From Siphlonurus alternatus (Eukaryota > Arthropoda > Insecta > Ephemeroptera > Siphlonuridae): a DNA stretch of 64,000 nucleotides. The stretch lies in the NCBI GenBank assembly GCA_949825025.1, contig OX463786.1, forward strand, positions 19,043,911 to 19,107,910, in the 5' to 3' direction. A model generated the notes under the pieces. It ran no database searches. It was given only the letters and a program-made list of their open reading frames with translations, and was not told the DNA's origin. The position numbers and the translations under genes are program-made. Positions 45,501-58,661 of the stretch are shown here, piece after piece; positions within the stretch are counted from its first letter, which is position 1; every line of letters begins with the position of its first letter.

Positions 45501-45705
45501 ACTCGCTCTCGTAACACCTATCATCTTCCCCACCCCTGGGGGCCTCTTTCTGAGAGTTTCCCGAACCCTCGCCGCCCCCGCTTCTCCAGCATTCACTTAC
45601 CGCGCCTGTGACGTCATGACTTTGTTAGACAGGTCCGACTATAAGAGAGACCATTTGGAAAGAAGAGATGTGTTTATCAGAGACTCGAGGTTTTTGAGAC
45701 CGTGA
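38698..45705 (+). CDS. Multi-pass membrane protein, possible divergent class A GPCR (402 aa)
   Basis: Five exons: 38698-38949, 40882-41162, 43481-43721, 44565-44765, 45472-45705. All have GT-AG junctions and compatible phases (0, 2, 0, 0). Exons are markedly GC-rich. ATG 38698 lies directly after acceptor TTACAG, so a 5' non-coding exon is likely. Residues 13-16 (VNES) give an extracellular N-glycosylation site. Hydrophobic segments lie at about 31-55 (GTVFNLGLLVASL, with Asn47 where TM1 of class A GPCRs has N1.50), 64-83, 111-135, 147-170, 195-218, 237-256 and 269-292. The last reads FFFSSASPLAAL then AGKLRATL, recalling NPxxY plus helix 8. There is no DRY motif and no clear TM3 cysteine, so the GPCR call is tentative; seven helices is the firmer statement. 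The tail is charged (DYKRDHLERRD). AATAAA is at 45964. Confidence 0.6.
39050..40500. other. Intron 1 of the membrane-protein gene, AT-rich
   Basis: It contains a (TA)n microsatellite at 39511-39564, otherwise A/T-rich. A GC-moderate ORF at 39369-39480 has no splice support. Confidence 0.5.
40508..40757 (-). repeat. 5S-type SINE, second subfamily, head missing
   Basis: It matches the minus-strand element at 49673-50046 (GGTTTTCCACGGTTCCCTTA, GGACGCGTAACAGGCC, TGCAGTGATGCACTGG) but stops before the 5S-like head. Confidence 0.75.
40742..40866. repeat. MITE fragment, CCCGAG family, copy 3
   Basis: It contains GAGGAAAGATGTAAACTCAT, TTTCAAAATAGGAGG and GTTAAAAGTGAAAGATGAAA. It ends about 16 bases before exon 2 of the membrane-protein gene. 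Confidence 0.5.
41250..42112. repeat. Large inverted repeat of type C with outer arms (intron 2)
   Basis: Outer arms TTTCGGGATAACCGTGG (about 41252) and CGACGGTTATCCCGATAG (to 42112) enclose the type C hairpin (TTAAGAGGTAGAGATAATGT at 41331; ACGTTATCTCT to 42075; inner arms ATCGGCTCGTTAAATTGTTT). Its right arm is split by a 355-bp insertion (next entry). Confidence 0.75.
41665..42019. mobile_element. hAT-like MITE with 8-bp target-site duplication
   Basis: The terminal inverted repeats TAGGATAAGTAGAAGAATGG (left) and TAGGATTGTAGAAGAAAGGG (right, minus strand) bound a 355-base non-coding element. GGTTTACA flanks it on both sides (41657-41664 and 42020-42027). An 8-bp duplication is the hallmark of hAT-superfamily transposition. 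Confidence 0.85.
42673..43104. repeat. Long hairpin MITE with GC-rich core
   Basis: The ends AAAGGGGTACCAAAGTGAAT and ATTCACTTTGGTACCCCTTT, and inner arms (GTGAGTTC..., TTGATTCAAG.../complement) pair across about 430 bases. The loop region is CpG-rich (GATACGACAAGAA / TTCTCGTCGTATC). Intron 2 of the membrane-protein gene. Confidence 0.88.
43728..44047. repeat. CRE-bearing hairpin MITE (type D), copy 1, at a splice donor
   Basis: The ends GGAGTATTGTCCTC / GAGGACAATACTCT and arms (TTTATTGCAGAAATGGATAG, TTATTGAAAGTCCTTTTTGT) pair over nearly the whole element. TGACGTCA sits at 43858 and 43909. The element begins immediately after the GTGAGT donor of exon 3. A second copy is at 51180-51497. Confidence 0.88.
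44075..44297. repeat. MITE, CCCGAG family, copy 4 (intron 3)
   Basis: The left end CCCGAGCTAGTTGAAATAAA, the inner TTTTGCACCATTTTAGAGG and the end GTTGAAGATGGAATTTTTCA match the family. Confidence 0.75.
44824..45173. repeat. Hairpin element type C, copy 3 (intron 4)
   Basis: TTAAGGGTAAGATAACACGA at left; arms include ATTAACATGTAAACCTTAGC / complement and AAAAAATCGGATCGAGCAAT. The right terminus is truncated. Confidence 0.8.
45258..45312 (-). repeat. SINE body fragment
   Basis: GGGGGAACCATGACAACCTC and AAGATGGTCGGTTGAT match the tRNA-headed SINE body. Confidence 0.45.
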
Positions 45706-45765
45706 TGACGTCATAGTCACGAGACCTGTGACGTCACACCTGATTATAAAAGGAGCTATCTTCAG
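45706..45765 (+). promoter_or_regulatory. CRE pair plus TATA-like site just after the stop codon
   Basis: TGACGTCA occurs at 45706-45713 and 45729-45736, with a third in the last exon at 45609-45616. ATTATAAAAGGAG with a TATA-like core at 45745 follows. CTTCAGAG lies 18 bases beyond, closer than a normal initiator. It could be a downstream promoter or an accidental arrangement in the 3' UTR. Confidence 0.3.
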
Positions 45766-45963
45766 AGAATTCCGGAGCTGGGTGCATAGCTCATAATGGC
45801 TTATTCTTAAAAACAGATCAATTAAGAAGAAAAAGAAGGGAAAAATCCGGGTTTTTGTAAATTTAGACAATAATATATATGTGTTAATTAAATGTAGAAT
45901 ACCCAAACATCAACATGTGTTTCCACATGCAGCCTTGTTACTATCTATGCCTTATTTGAGTAC

Positions 45964-45969
45964 AATAAA
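45964..45969 (+). terminator. Polyadenylation signal of the membrane-protein gene
   Basis: AATAAA 259 bases after the stop codon. Confidence 0.55.
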
Positions 45970-45979
45970 ACTATAATAC

Positions 45980-46490
45980 ACAGAAATAATATCCCTATTT
46001 TCATTATATAAAGTTTCTTTTGTCAATAGGCTAAATTACAATAATGTAAATAGACACTAAAATTGTTTACTGTACTTTAAGTTGATTTGTAATTCATTAA
46101 ATGATATCATGGACAAAAAAATTTGATATATTTTTCTCTGGTGATATTTAATATTAACAGGAAAAATTATCACAGTATTATGTATACTGTAACATCAACC
46201 AGCAAGCGGAAACCCATCTTTTTAAAAATGTTTATTTATTGTGAGCAAATTGAAAATTTGTGACATCAATTTGAATGTGTAAATGTAAATAAAATAAATG
46301 TCTAATACAATCCATATTATAGCATAATTTTTTATGTGAACAATTCATATTTTTAATTAAAAATTATTAATGTATTTGAGTACTCATTTAAGTATTTTAT
46401 AATATAATATGGTAATTTTATTAAATCTTTTATTCTTTCTATTAATTTAATTCAGATTTATTAAGTCAATTGTAAGCATGTTTCCTTTCA
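45980..46490. other. AT-rich intergenic stretch
   Basis: Nothing recognisable. Confidence 0.45.
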
Positions 46491-46494
46491 TAAC

Positions 46495-46650
46495 TTAAGC
46501 TGGTATTACACGATACAATTTTTCTAACTATTGCATACAATATTTCCTCACAAGAAAACTTCAACTCCACTACTTTTGTTTGTATGGAGATGAAATTTTC
46601 TTGAAAGGAAAAATTGTATGCAAAGTTGTATCGTGTGATACAGGCTTTAT
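46495..46650. repeat. MITE, 'ACACGATACAATTTT' family, copy 7
   Basis: A well-preserved full unit: TAAGCTGGTATTACACGATA at left and TATCGTGTGATACAGGCTTT at right, with inner AACTTCAACTCC / GGAGATGAAATTT pairing. About 200 bases upstream of the CSP1 promoter. Confidence 0.85.
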
Positions 46651-46851
46651 ATTACGATATGTGTTTTTATGCAATGAAAAATTATAATATATGGCGTAGT
46701 AATTAGTATAATTTCCTTGAATCATAATTTTAACTGTAGCAAACAAGATTAAATGACCTTCAGCGAGAGGTCATTGGGTCAAATGTCAGCTCTGGTCAGC
46801 AGTTGGTTTTTCCTTATTATTAGTGCGCGTGCTTGCTTATGAGAACAAGAG

Positions 46852-46923
46852 CTATATAGGACTATCGCAGCATAGTATTGAAGCTTTATAATCATATTCT
46901 ACGAGAAGTTACAATTCGACGAG
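46852..46923 (+). promoter_or_regulatory. Promoter and 5' leader exon of CSP paralogue 1
   Basis: TATA box GCTATATAGGAC (46852-46860). About 30-70 bases downstream a short leader ends CGACGAG at 46923 at a good donor GTATGT. The acceptor would be CTCCAG at 47612, immediately before the start codon. Confidence 0.5.
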
Positions 46924-47052
46924 GTATGTTGTTAACTTGGCTGTGAATTTGTTATTTTCGAATAATCATATATACAATAATATATTTATCACCTACAAAG
47001 TACATATATATTTAGTATAATTTAATTTTTTTATTAAATTGACTTGAAAATA

Positions 47053-47182
47053 TTGGATGCGATTCACGAAGCAGTTAGGCAGGTTTTTAACCATGTTTAG
47101 TTATACCTGTTTTACATGTTAAACCACCTATAGTTAAACGTGGTTAGAAAACTGGCTAACTGCTTCGTGAATCGCGCCCATT
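47053..47182. repeat. Hairpin MITE with GCGATTCACGAAGCAGTTAG arms
   Basis: Arms GCGATTCACGAAGCAGTTAG / CTAACTGCTTCGTGAATCGC plus inner CCATGTTTAG... pairing. It lies in the proposed 5' UTR intron of CSP paralogue 1. Confidence 0.85.
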
Positions 47183-47612
47183 AAACAATTGATTCCATTT
47201 CACCGTATTTCACGTAATAAAATAAATCCAAATTATAGAATCCTATATCTTATAAGAATTTTCTTCTTTTTGAAAGAAAAATATATTATTTTTATTAATA
47301 GTTTTACGAATAAATTTTTTTTTTTTTTACAAAAATTGAACAATATTATGCAATATAAAAATATGTGAATGCATTTTCAAATATGAAGCTATTATTCTGA
47401 TTATTCATGTTTGATTTTTAAAACATTACAAATGATATGAATCAGTCAGTATATTTATCACAAAACCTCTCTAAAAAATTTCGAACATCAAATATGAAAC
47501 TTCCGGGTACTTTTGGCAGGAATATAAAATTAAATTGACTAACTTCTTTGTATGTGTCTCCCTCAGAAATCCTCTCAATAATTTTGCCTGCATGCGCACC
47601 TTTGTTCTCCAG

Positions 47613-51684
<4,072 letters not shown>

Positions 51685-51775
51685 ATTAGATTGTTTATAA
51701 ATATTGGAGTAAAATAAAATCATTAAATATTTGTAGTTATAATTTGTATACTGTAATTCTCTAAATGAGAGTTCC

Positions 51776-51781
51776 AATAAA
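51776..51781 (+). terminator. Polyadenylation signal of CSP paralogue 1
   Basis: AATAAA 92 bases after the stop codon; an earlier AATAAA-like word also occurs near 51713. Confidence 0.6.
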
Positions 51782-51789
51782 AGTGATGT

Positions 51790-52880
51790 TTTAAAAATAA
51801 TCAATGTTTTTCTTAAAAATTTATGTTTTTCAATACAGAATTAATTAATAGAAATAATAGAAGGATTGATATAGAATTAATTAAATTTAAACCCCTGAAT
51901 GTGCACCAAAACACTGGATGAGACCAGTAGAGAATTTATTTGTTATACAGTCCTTCAAAACTTAGGTGCCAGGAAATTTTGAAATTCTGGCTGGTGTGTG
52001 TGTTTTCCAATATTATATAACATAAGAACAAGAACTGAGCAAATCTTCTAAGGGCTAAATCTAAGGCTTGACTTCAAACAATGTCACGTATAATTCTTTA
52101 AATAAATTTAAGAGTTAATGGCACCATTCTTTGTAGAAGGCGCACCTTTCTAATCTTTCAGGGCACCTTCATAAAAAAATATAAAATTTTGGGAAAATAA
52201 ACAACCAGGACAAAGTTTCTGATATGTATAGGATTTAAATCGGAAGAATATCATTGGGACTGTAGTCTAGTTAAAAGTTAATCAAATCAGCATCTAAAAA
52301 AAATATATATAATTAATAAATAAATAAAATCCTTTTTTTTTAACTGGTTATGTCAAATTTTGTTAAACTTCACTTGCAAAAGTATTTTAAGTTTTTAATC
52401 TTTGTGATATTATATAAAAAAAAACTATTTACTCTGCATCTATTGATTTTTTCTATATAATCATGAACGATGTAGTATTTTATGCTGCTGCTTCGTTGTG
52501 TATATATTTATATAACGTCACTTATATAATATTATCATCTAAATATAAAAAATGGGTTAAAGGATTAATTATTTAAATTCTGGAAAGTCCCTAATACCTC
52601 TTGATCTGTTCGTAAGCTTTTCCTACAGTAGTGCGCACACACTTTCTGTATAAATTCGACCTTATTTCCAAGTGCATAAGGTATATAATTGAGTGCGTAG
52701 TTCTAAAAACAAGATTGCAAGCAGAAGGTCAAAGTTTCAAAAGTCGAGATTTGATATCTATAGGTCATTCTCTTTTTCCTCGTATGATAATTCTAGTTCT
52801 TCAACTTCGCATTTCATCTTTAGCAAGCAGGAAAAGAACTCAAGACAACGCAAATGTGAGTTGAAATTTATTTAACATTA
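51790..52880. other. Intergenic AT-rich stretch between the CSP genes
   Basis: No supported gene; a weak ORF pair at 52631-52875 has no splice or family evidence. Confidence 0.4.
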
Positions 52881-52887
52881 TATTTAG

Positions 52888-53155
52888 AATCCCTGGTTAA
52901 ATAATTTCGTCTTCAAATCATCATTTACACGTCTAAACTTAATATTATAACGTCTTTTAAATTCAAAAACACATCTTATTCTTCCTCAAAATGAGGATGA
53001 AATGGACAATATTTCTAACATTTTGCACACAATAACAGGAGTATTATATCGTGTGTGTTTTTTTCTTCAAAAATGTTGCAAAATAGGAAGAAGAAATACG
53101 AGGATATAGACATTAAAAATGAATGAAAGATGAAATTTATTTTAACTCGGGATAA
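52888..53155. repeat. MITE, CCCGAG family, copy 5, beside the CSP2 promoter
   Basis: The ends CCCTGGTTAAATAATTTCGT and ATGAAATTTATTTTAACTCG pair. Inner words (GAGGATGAAATGGACAATAT) match the family. It ends about 22 bases upstream of the TATA box. Confidence 0.75.
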
Positions 53156-53176
53156 TATACAGAGAAAGATATTTTT

Positions 53177-53212
53177 TATAAAAGGCCAGCATTTAAAACA
53201 AATTTACAGTCA
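53177..53212 (+). promoter_or_regulatory. Core promoter of CSP paralogue 2
   Basis: TATAAAAGGCC at 53177 and an initiator-like ACAGTCAATC about 30 bases downstream (53205-53214). Confidence 0.6.
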
Positions 53213-53469
53213 ATCTATTTCGATAAAATTAGTTTTGTAACGAAGATGGCCGACACGAACCGAAGTTTACCCAAGTGCTTCCGACGAAAATCTAAAAGAA
53301 TATATATGACGGCCAATATACATCAACGTGATAGCGGAAAAATATCAGAACTTCATTTTGCTAAATGGAGTTAAGATATTTTTTTACCAGCTTACTAATG
53401 GAGTTAGCATATTTTGTTCAGGTCTATATGTGTATAAGATAATTTCTAATGCAAATACCCGTTCTCCAG

Positions 53470-54605
53470 ATGAGGTTCCTGGTGCTCATGACCTTGCTCC
53501 TCCTGGCAGTCTACAGTGAAGGTCAAGAGGTCGTAGAAGGCGAGGTGGACGGTCGACCCATTTGGTTCCACTACCAGGAGATCCTCAACAACCCCGCCGA
53601 GATGACCAAACTGGTGGAGTGTGTCACGGACACCACCAAGTGTACACCGACCCTTCTGCAAGTCAGAGGTAGGTACAGTAATTTGCACAAAAAATGGCCC
53701 GTTGCATAAACATAGCTTCTTTTGCTCTTAACATTTTGGTTATATAATATATTTAAGAAGCGAAATAGAATGATAGAAGAAAAAGGCACGACAATGGGCC
53801 AATTTTTGTGCAATGTTATGATAACTTATGTTTATATAGTTCAGTGACAAAAGCAATGCAAATTAAGGAACTGCGGGAACGTAATGTATGTCAGTAACGT
53901 TGGGTTGTTAAAAATAACAAACTTGAGCCCCTGTAATTCATCGAGTGCAAAAATTGACACCATATTACATTTTATTGTTTCTACTCGATTTTTTTATTGA
54001 CAACATTTGAGGCGCTGGGGATCAAACGGGATTATATCCAAGCCAAACTGGGATTGAATTTTTGAACCTCAGCAAAATCAACAATAATTTTTTCAGATAA
54101 CTTTGGAACTTGGATTTGAAAGTTAACCATACTTATCTTTCCAAATCCATGTTCAAAAAAATATATTAATTAATTGTTATTACACAATGGATCTGTTCGT
54201 AAATGCACAACCGATTCATTAAACAAGATGAACCTTGTGTACAGGTAACAGATGGATAATCAAATAATTAATTGTTTTCTGATGTAACAATTTTTGCATT
54301 ATTTTTAGCTTTTCTCTCATTTTTCCTTCTCTAACCCAGTCTATATATTTATAGGTTCCATTCCTCTAATACTAAAAAAGTGGTTAAAAATATTAATAAA
54401 AAGTAAAAAAAAACTTTTGATGTGAGCTGGATTCGAACTCAGTTTCCTTTTTTCTGTTACAGGAGTCATCAAGGATTATTACCAAAACAACTGCAAGAAC
54501 TGCTGCAACTTCAAACGCAGCATGATCAGAGACATTCTTGAGTACTTTGCACAAGTCGACAACACGGTCCCGAACCAAATGAAGGAACAGTTCGAGCTCC
54601 AATGA
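53470..54605 (+). CDS. Chemosensory protein (CSP / OS-D family), paralogue 2 (113 aa)
   Basis: Coding exons 53470-53668 and 54463-54605, phase-1 intron (AGAG^GTAGGT ... TTACAG^GAGTC) of 794 bases. The signal peptide is MRFLVLMTLLLLAVYSEG. The mature chain has PIWFHYQEILNNPAEMTKLV, then ECVTDTTKC and NNCKNC: C-x6-C-x18-C-x2-C, the standard CSP spacing, plus the same extra Cys after the fourth. Both paralogues end MKEQFEL/MREQFELS-like. The predicted role is binding and transport of small hydrophobic ligands. It lies 1.8 kb downstream of CSP1 on the same strand, so it is a tandem duplicate. ATG again follows TTCTCCAG directly. The 5' leader exon donor is not clear. Confidence 0.87.
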
Positions 54606-54622
54606 GTTGCTCTCATATGTAG

Positions 54623-54780
54623 CAGGCGCAGATCCAAGGGGTTTGGCTGGTGCAAACCCCTCTAAAATTTTGCATTTAACATGGGCAACATAGGCATTTT
54701 CCCACATTCCAATTTGTTTTTATTAACATTGGCCTTATGGAGACAGCCACTTCCGAAATTTGGTTCTGGATCCGCGCCTG
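54623..54780. mobile_element. hAT-like MITE in the CSP2 3' UTR
   Basis: The ends CAGGCGCAGATCCA and TGGATCCGCGCCTG are inverted repeats. The flanks ATATGTAG / ATTTGTAA could be a worn 8-bp duplication. It starts 18 bases after the stop codon. A solo end TTCTGGATCCGCGCCTGA occurs at about 49618. Confidence 0.7.
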
Positions 54781-54812
54781 ATTTGTAATATTTTTAATTG
54801 TTACAATTCATG

Positions 54813-54818
54813 AATAAA
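54813..54818 (+). terminator. Polyadenylation signal of CSP paralogue 2
   Basis: AATAAA beyond the MITE, about 210 bases after the stop codon. Confidence 0.6.
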
Positions 54819-54829
54819 GCATTCTAAAA

Positions 54830-55530
54830 TATTTGTTTATGTTTTAATTCTCTTCTTAATTTTGTAGTACTCTTTGGTTTGTGTAACAATGAATGTAGGA
54901 CGTGAAAGAAGTGCAAATTTTATTGCTCTTGGATTATATCAAATAACAATATTTCACAACTTATAATTATAGCTTTATAATAATTCTCTCTCTCTCTCTC
55001 TCTCTGAGGCAGCCTATCAATTAATATACAGTATATAGGTTCTATATATAGTATATACCATGATTACTAGAAAATAATTGAAAATAATGCCCCTCCCCCT
55101 TCAGCTGTTGTAGATTTTGAAAACAATAATATTATACGAAATCACTATATCACTCGATATCACTTTACGATATCACTATATTATATTATAGTGATAACTA
55201 TATTTTTAAATGACTGATGACCGTATAAAAATAAATTCAATAGTAATTTAGTTAACAATAGCGTAAATAAAATAACAATATTAATTAACAATGCATTTAG
55301 CTGTGGTGTCAGTCAACCTATCAACAGCTACATTTGTAATATATTTAAAAATATAGAATATCTGTTATAATATTTATTTTAGAAATTATTTGTAAATATT
55401 TTTGTCGTTAAATTTAGTTTGTTAACTTTCTCCAATTTGGTAATTCTACAAATGAAGACAATTGCTATATATACGATATATATAATATATTTTATATGCT
55501 GTATAAAATATATTTTAAAAAATTCATGTT
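54830..55530. other. AT-rich intergenic stretch with (CT)n
   Basis: A short (CT)n tract at 54984-55005; no gene. Confidence 0.5.
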
Positions 55531-55534
55531 ATAG

Positions 55535-55896
55535 GGATTTAAGGGTAAGGTAACGCCACCAATGTTAAAAAAATCCCTCACACAAAAATTCTGAAAAAAA
55601 TTTATAATGTTCTCCTCTACACCCCCTATCAGTAGCTAAAATATCAGGTATACAAATACGATCTAGTTTTTGAGTTATAAATTTTTAAAGTTGACTACTT
55701 TAACATGGAGAAATGAAACTTCCATGTTAAATTAGTCAACTTTAAAAATTTATAACTCAAAAACTAGATCGTATTTGTATACCTGATATTTTAGCTACTG
55801 ATAGGGGGTGTAGAGGAGAACATTTTAAAAATTTTTCAGAATTTTTGTGTGAGGGATTTTTTTTAACATTGGTGGCGTTACCTTACCCTTAAATCC
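55535..55896. repeat. Near-perfect hairpin element, type C relative
   Basis: GGATTTAAGGGTAAGGTAAC at left and GTTACCTTACCCTTAAATCC at right. The arms, about 165 bases each, are almost identical complements (AAACTAGATCGTATTTGTAT, CTACTGATAGGGGGTGTAGA) around a short loop. Confidence 0.93.
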
Positions 55897-55899
55897 TAA

Positions 55900-57960
55900 T
55901 GACATAATATGCTGAATTTTTTTTAAAAACTATAACTTATAAATATATTTAATACCATATATATATAATACGTAATGTAAAAATTTCCCTTTTTTTATTT
56001 TCTGCATAACTGTTGTGAATGATAATTATATTGCAATCCGCAATAGGCATAACATAATATAGTGCAATACAAAAGAATTCTGGAGATAGCCTATGCAGCA
56101 TAGAAATTAATACGCGAAATGTAAAGAAGGTAATATAATACATAAAAATCTCTATTTACATTGTCAAATTGGAAGAAAATTCATAAAATATAAAATCTAG
56201 TTATTAAACACAAATTACTATTAAAATTATCATAAAACATAAAAAACGTAATACACATAAAAAACAGAATGAAAATAAACTCAATAAAATAAGTATTTTA
56301 ATTTTAAAAACATAATTTTAAGATTTAGATTTGAAAATCTGTTGAAAACATCCTCTTTACGGGTTCACCGGGTTCATGTGCACTTTCCCCCAGGCATATT
56401 GGTATCAAGCTTGTCCCATTCCCTATACTTCTCTACTTGGCTCGTATAAACATATAAGAGGTCTCATGCTTGAATTTTCTACACAGTTTCTCAGCATCAA
56501 CGTAAATGATCAAACATTACACTTTTTGTTTATAAAAATCTTACATTTTCATTGGTTATGTAATTTCAAACTAACCAATAAGAATGTTAGATTTATATTA
56601 TCATAAAACTTTTGTGTTTATGGGAACAATTTTAGCGTCTACTTCCTAAATGTGATATTAGGAGTTCATAATTATTAGTAGGTTAGTTAAATATACGTAA
56701 TGATACTACTATATGTTCATGTGCTCCTGGGGAGTTGTAAGAGAAATGTTGTGCAGCCCTAAACATCAAGTTCGTGTTAGCAAAATGTCACTCATATTAT
56801 TAGTACATGTACCAAGTAAATTAATTTTTACATTGTATAAATGTAAATTTCTCCATGCAGATTTTATATAAACAATTATTAAATATTGCAATAACGTCAT
56901 TACGTCATTCCAAAAGCAACGCATATGAAAATATATTTATAAAAATATTCAGTAATGTATTTTTCCGTGATCCATTTATTAAGGCAGGGTCCATTGACCT
57001 CACTCCACTGCATATAGGACATAATTTTACTGGAAATACTTTAAAAAAAAATATGCTATTATAATATGAAGAATTTTATGTACAAAATAGATAGATATTA
57101 ATTATTAAATATAAAATCAATATAAATTAATATGAATTTTTAATAAAATTAATTAATTATTAAAAATGCATGAAACATATTATCAATAAAATCTACCTGT
57201 ACCCTTTTACGTGAATAATTGGCTTAGAAAAATAAGGAATAAATGGGAAAGAGGGTCTCTTTAAATCCTTTATACTCAAATTAATTGTGGATAGGAATTT
57301 TGTTAATTAAATAGGCAATGCATGGGTGGATTAGACACCAGCCTACTTTTTATGAGGAAAAAGAGAGAGAGAGGGCAAAAGAATCACCTCAATTCTTTTC
57401 AAATATATTATTTTTAAATTTTCACATAAGATTCACACATGTTGAACAAAATAAATTCTATATTATTTATAATAAAGCACGTGGAAAATATTCTGTAGAT
57501 GTATATAGCTTCCTGTATATTTCTGAACGCCTGATTCGTTGCGCAACTCACAGCTAGCGGTGCTCGATAGAAAATATATCGACGAACTATCGAATATATT
57601 GGAGCATTGTGACGTAAGGGAATATAAACATAACTACATAGTAAATTCAATGGTAAACAAAATATCTCCAATTACAATAAATATTAATTTAAAATTAAAA
57701 TTATCTTAATTTAATCAAACACATTTTTATACTTTTAATTATATATAAAGATTCAATTTTTTATACAGTCGATATGAGCTTTTACGATTTGTTAATTTTA
57801 CTGATGATTTTTGTAGTTTCATAATGCCCACAGGTTATAACTTGGGCTGTCCATGCAATCATTAAATTGAGGGAGGGGCGATTATAGGGCGATGATGGAG
57901 TTACAGTGATCGCCCCCGCCTACTATAATAAAAGTGCTTATATATTTTGTATGCCATTCA
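55900..57960. other. AT-rich intergenic stretch
   Basis: No supported gene. A small CpG-bearing patch at 57525-57600 repeats TATCGA/TCGATA words. Confidence 0.4.
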
Positions 57961-57974
57961 TATCAGTGCTTATA

Positions 57975-58085
57975 AAGTCGTCTCCCGTTATCTTTGTAAT
58001 GACGTCACAGACCTTTTCCTTTGTCCTCCAATACAGTATTAATGGGAGGGTCACGTGACGTCACACAACAGATAAATGTGGACGT
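57975..58085. repeat. CRE-paired degenerate hairpin
   Basis: TTATCTTTGTAATGACGTCA (CRE 58000-58007) and GTGACGTCACACAACAGATA (CRE 58056-58063) are imperfect complements about 50 bases apart, the same layout as the CRE-bearing MITEs. Confidence 0.55.
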
Positions 58086-58099
58086 ATAAGTGCATGTGT

Positions 58100-58640
58100 G
58101 ATATTCAACATTGCACATACTTAATTTCATGGAAGGGTATATATGACTGCTTCCATCAATGCTTATATTATACCATAGGATATATAGGGTGAAGGATGAA
58201 TGATATAATATCTATTAAAAAATTAAAAAAAAAATAAATAAATGTTATTTTAGTATACTGGCTCCTATCCGAAAATAAAACGTCACGATGTACAGAATTA
58301 ATATTATATTATATTATAAATGCATAAATTCATTGTGGTTAATGATCGACTATTATTTATATTAGCTTGCGAAATCTAATTTTGAATGTTTCTTCTATAA
58401 TTGTAATGCCTAATGTAATTGTGGGACTATAGCATGGCCTAAATTTCTCTCTCAAAAAAATAAAATTATTCATTTATTTAAATCTCTGAACAATTAATAT
58501 ACAAAACTCAGTTTAAAAAAAGAAAATCTCAAAACTACATTGTCAAGAACCCAACTAAATAGCTATAGAGGCAATAAAACTCCATTCACATTTCAAATTA
58601 AATTTATATTACAGACATCGATAAAATTGTTTATACATAA
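58100..58640. other. AT-rich stretch
   Basis: No gene; a possible minus-strand AATAAA near 58475 could serve the next gene. Confidence 0.4.
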
Positions 58641-58661
58641 TTCTGTCCCGTACGAGAATGA

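Noticed and set aside
57540..57605. Repeated TATCGA words as a DREF-type promoter
   Set aside because: The spacing is irregular and no gene start lies nearby.
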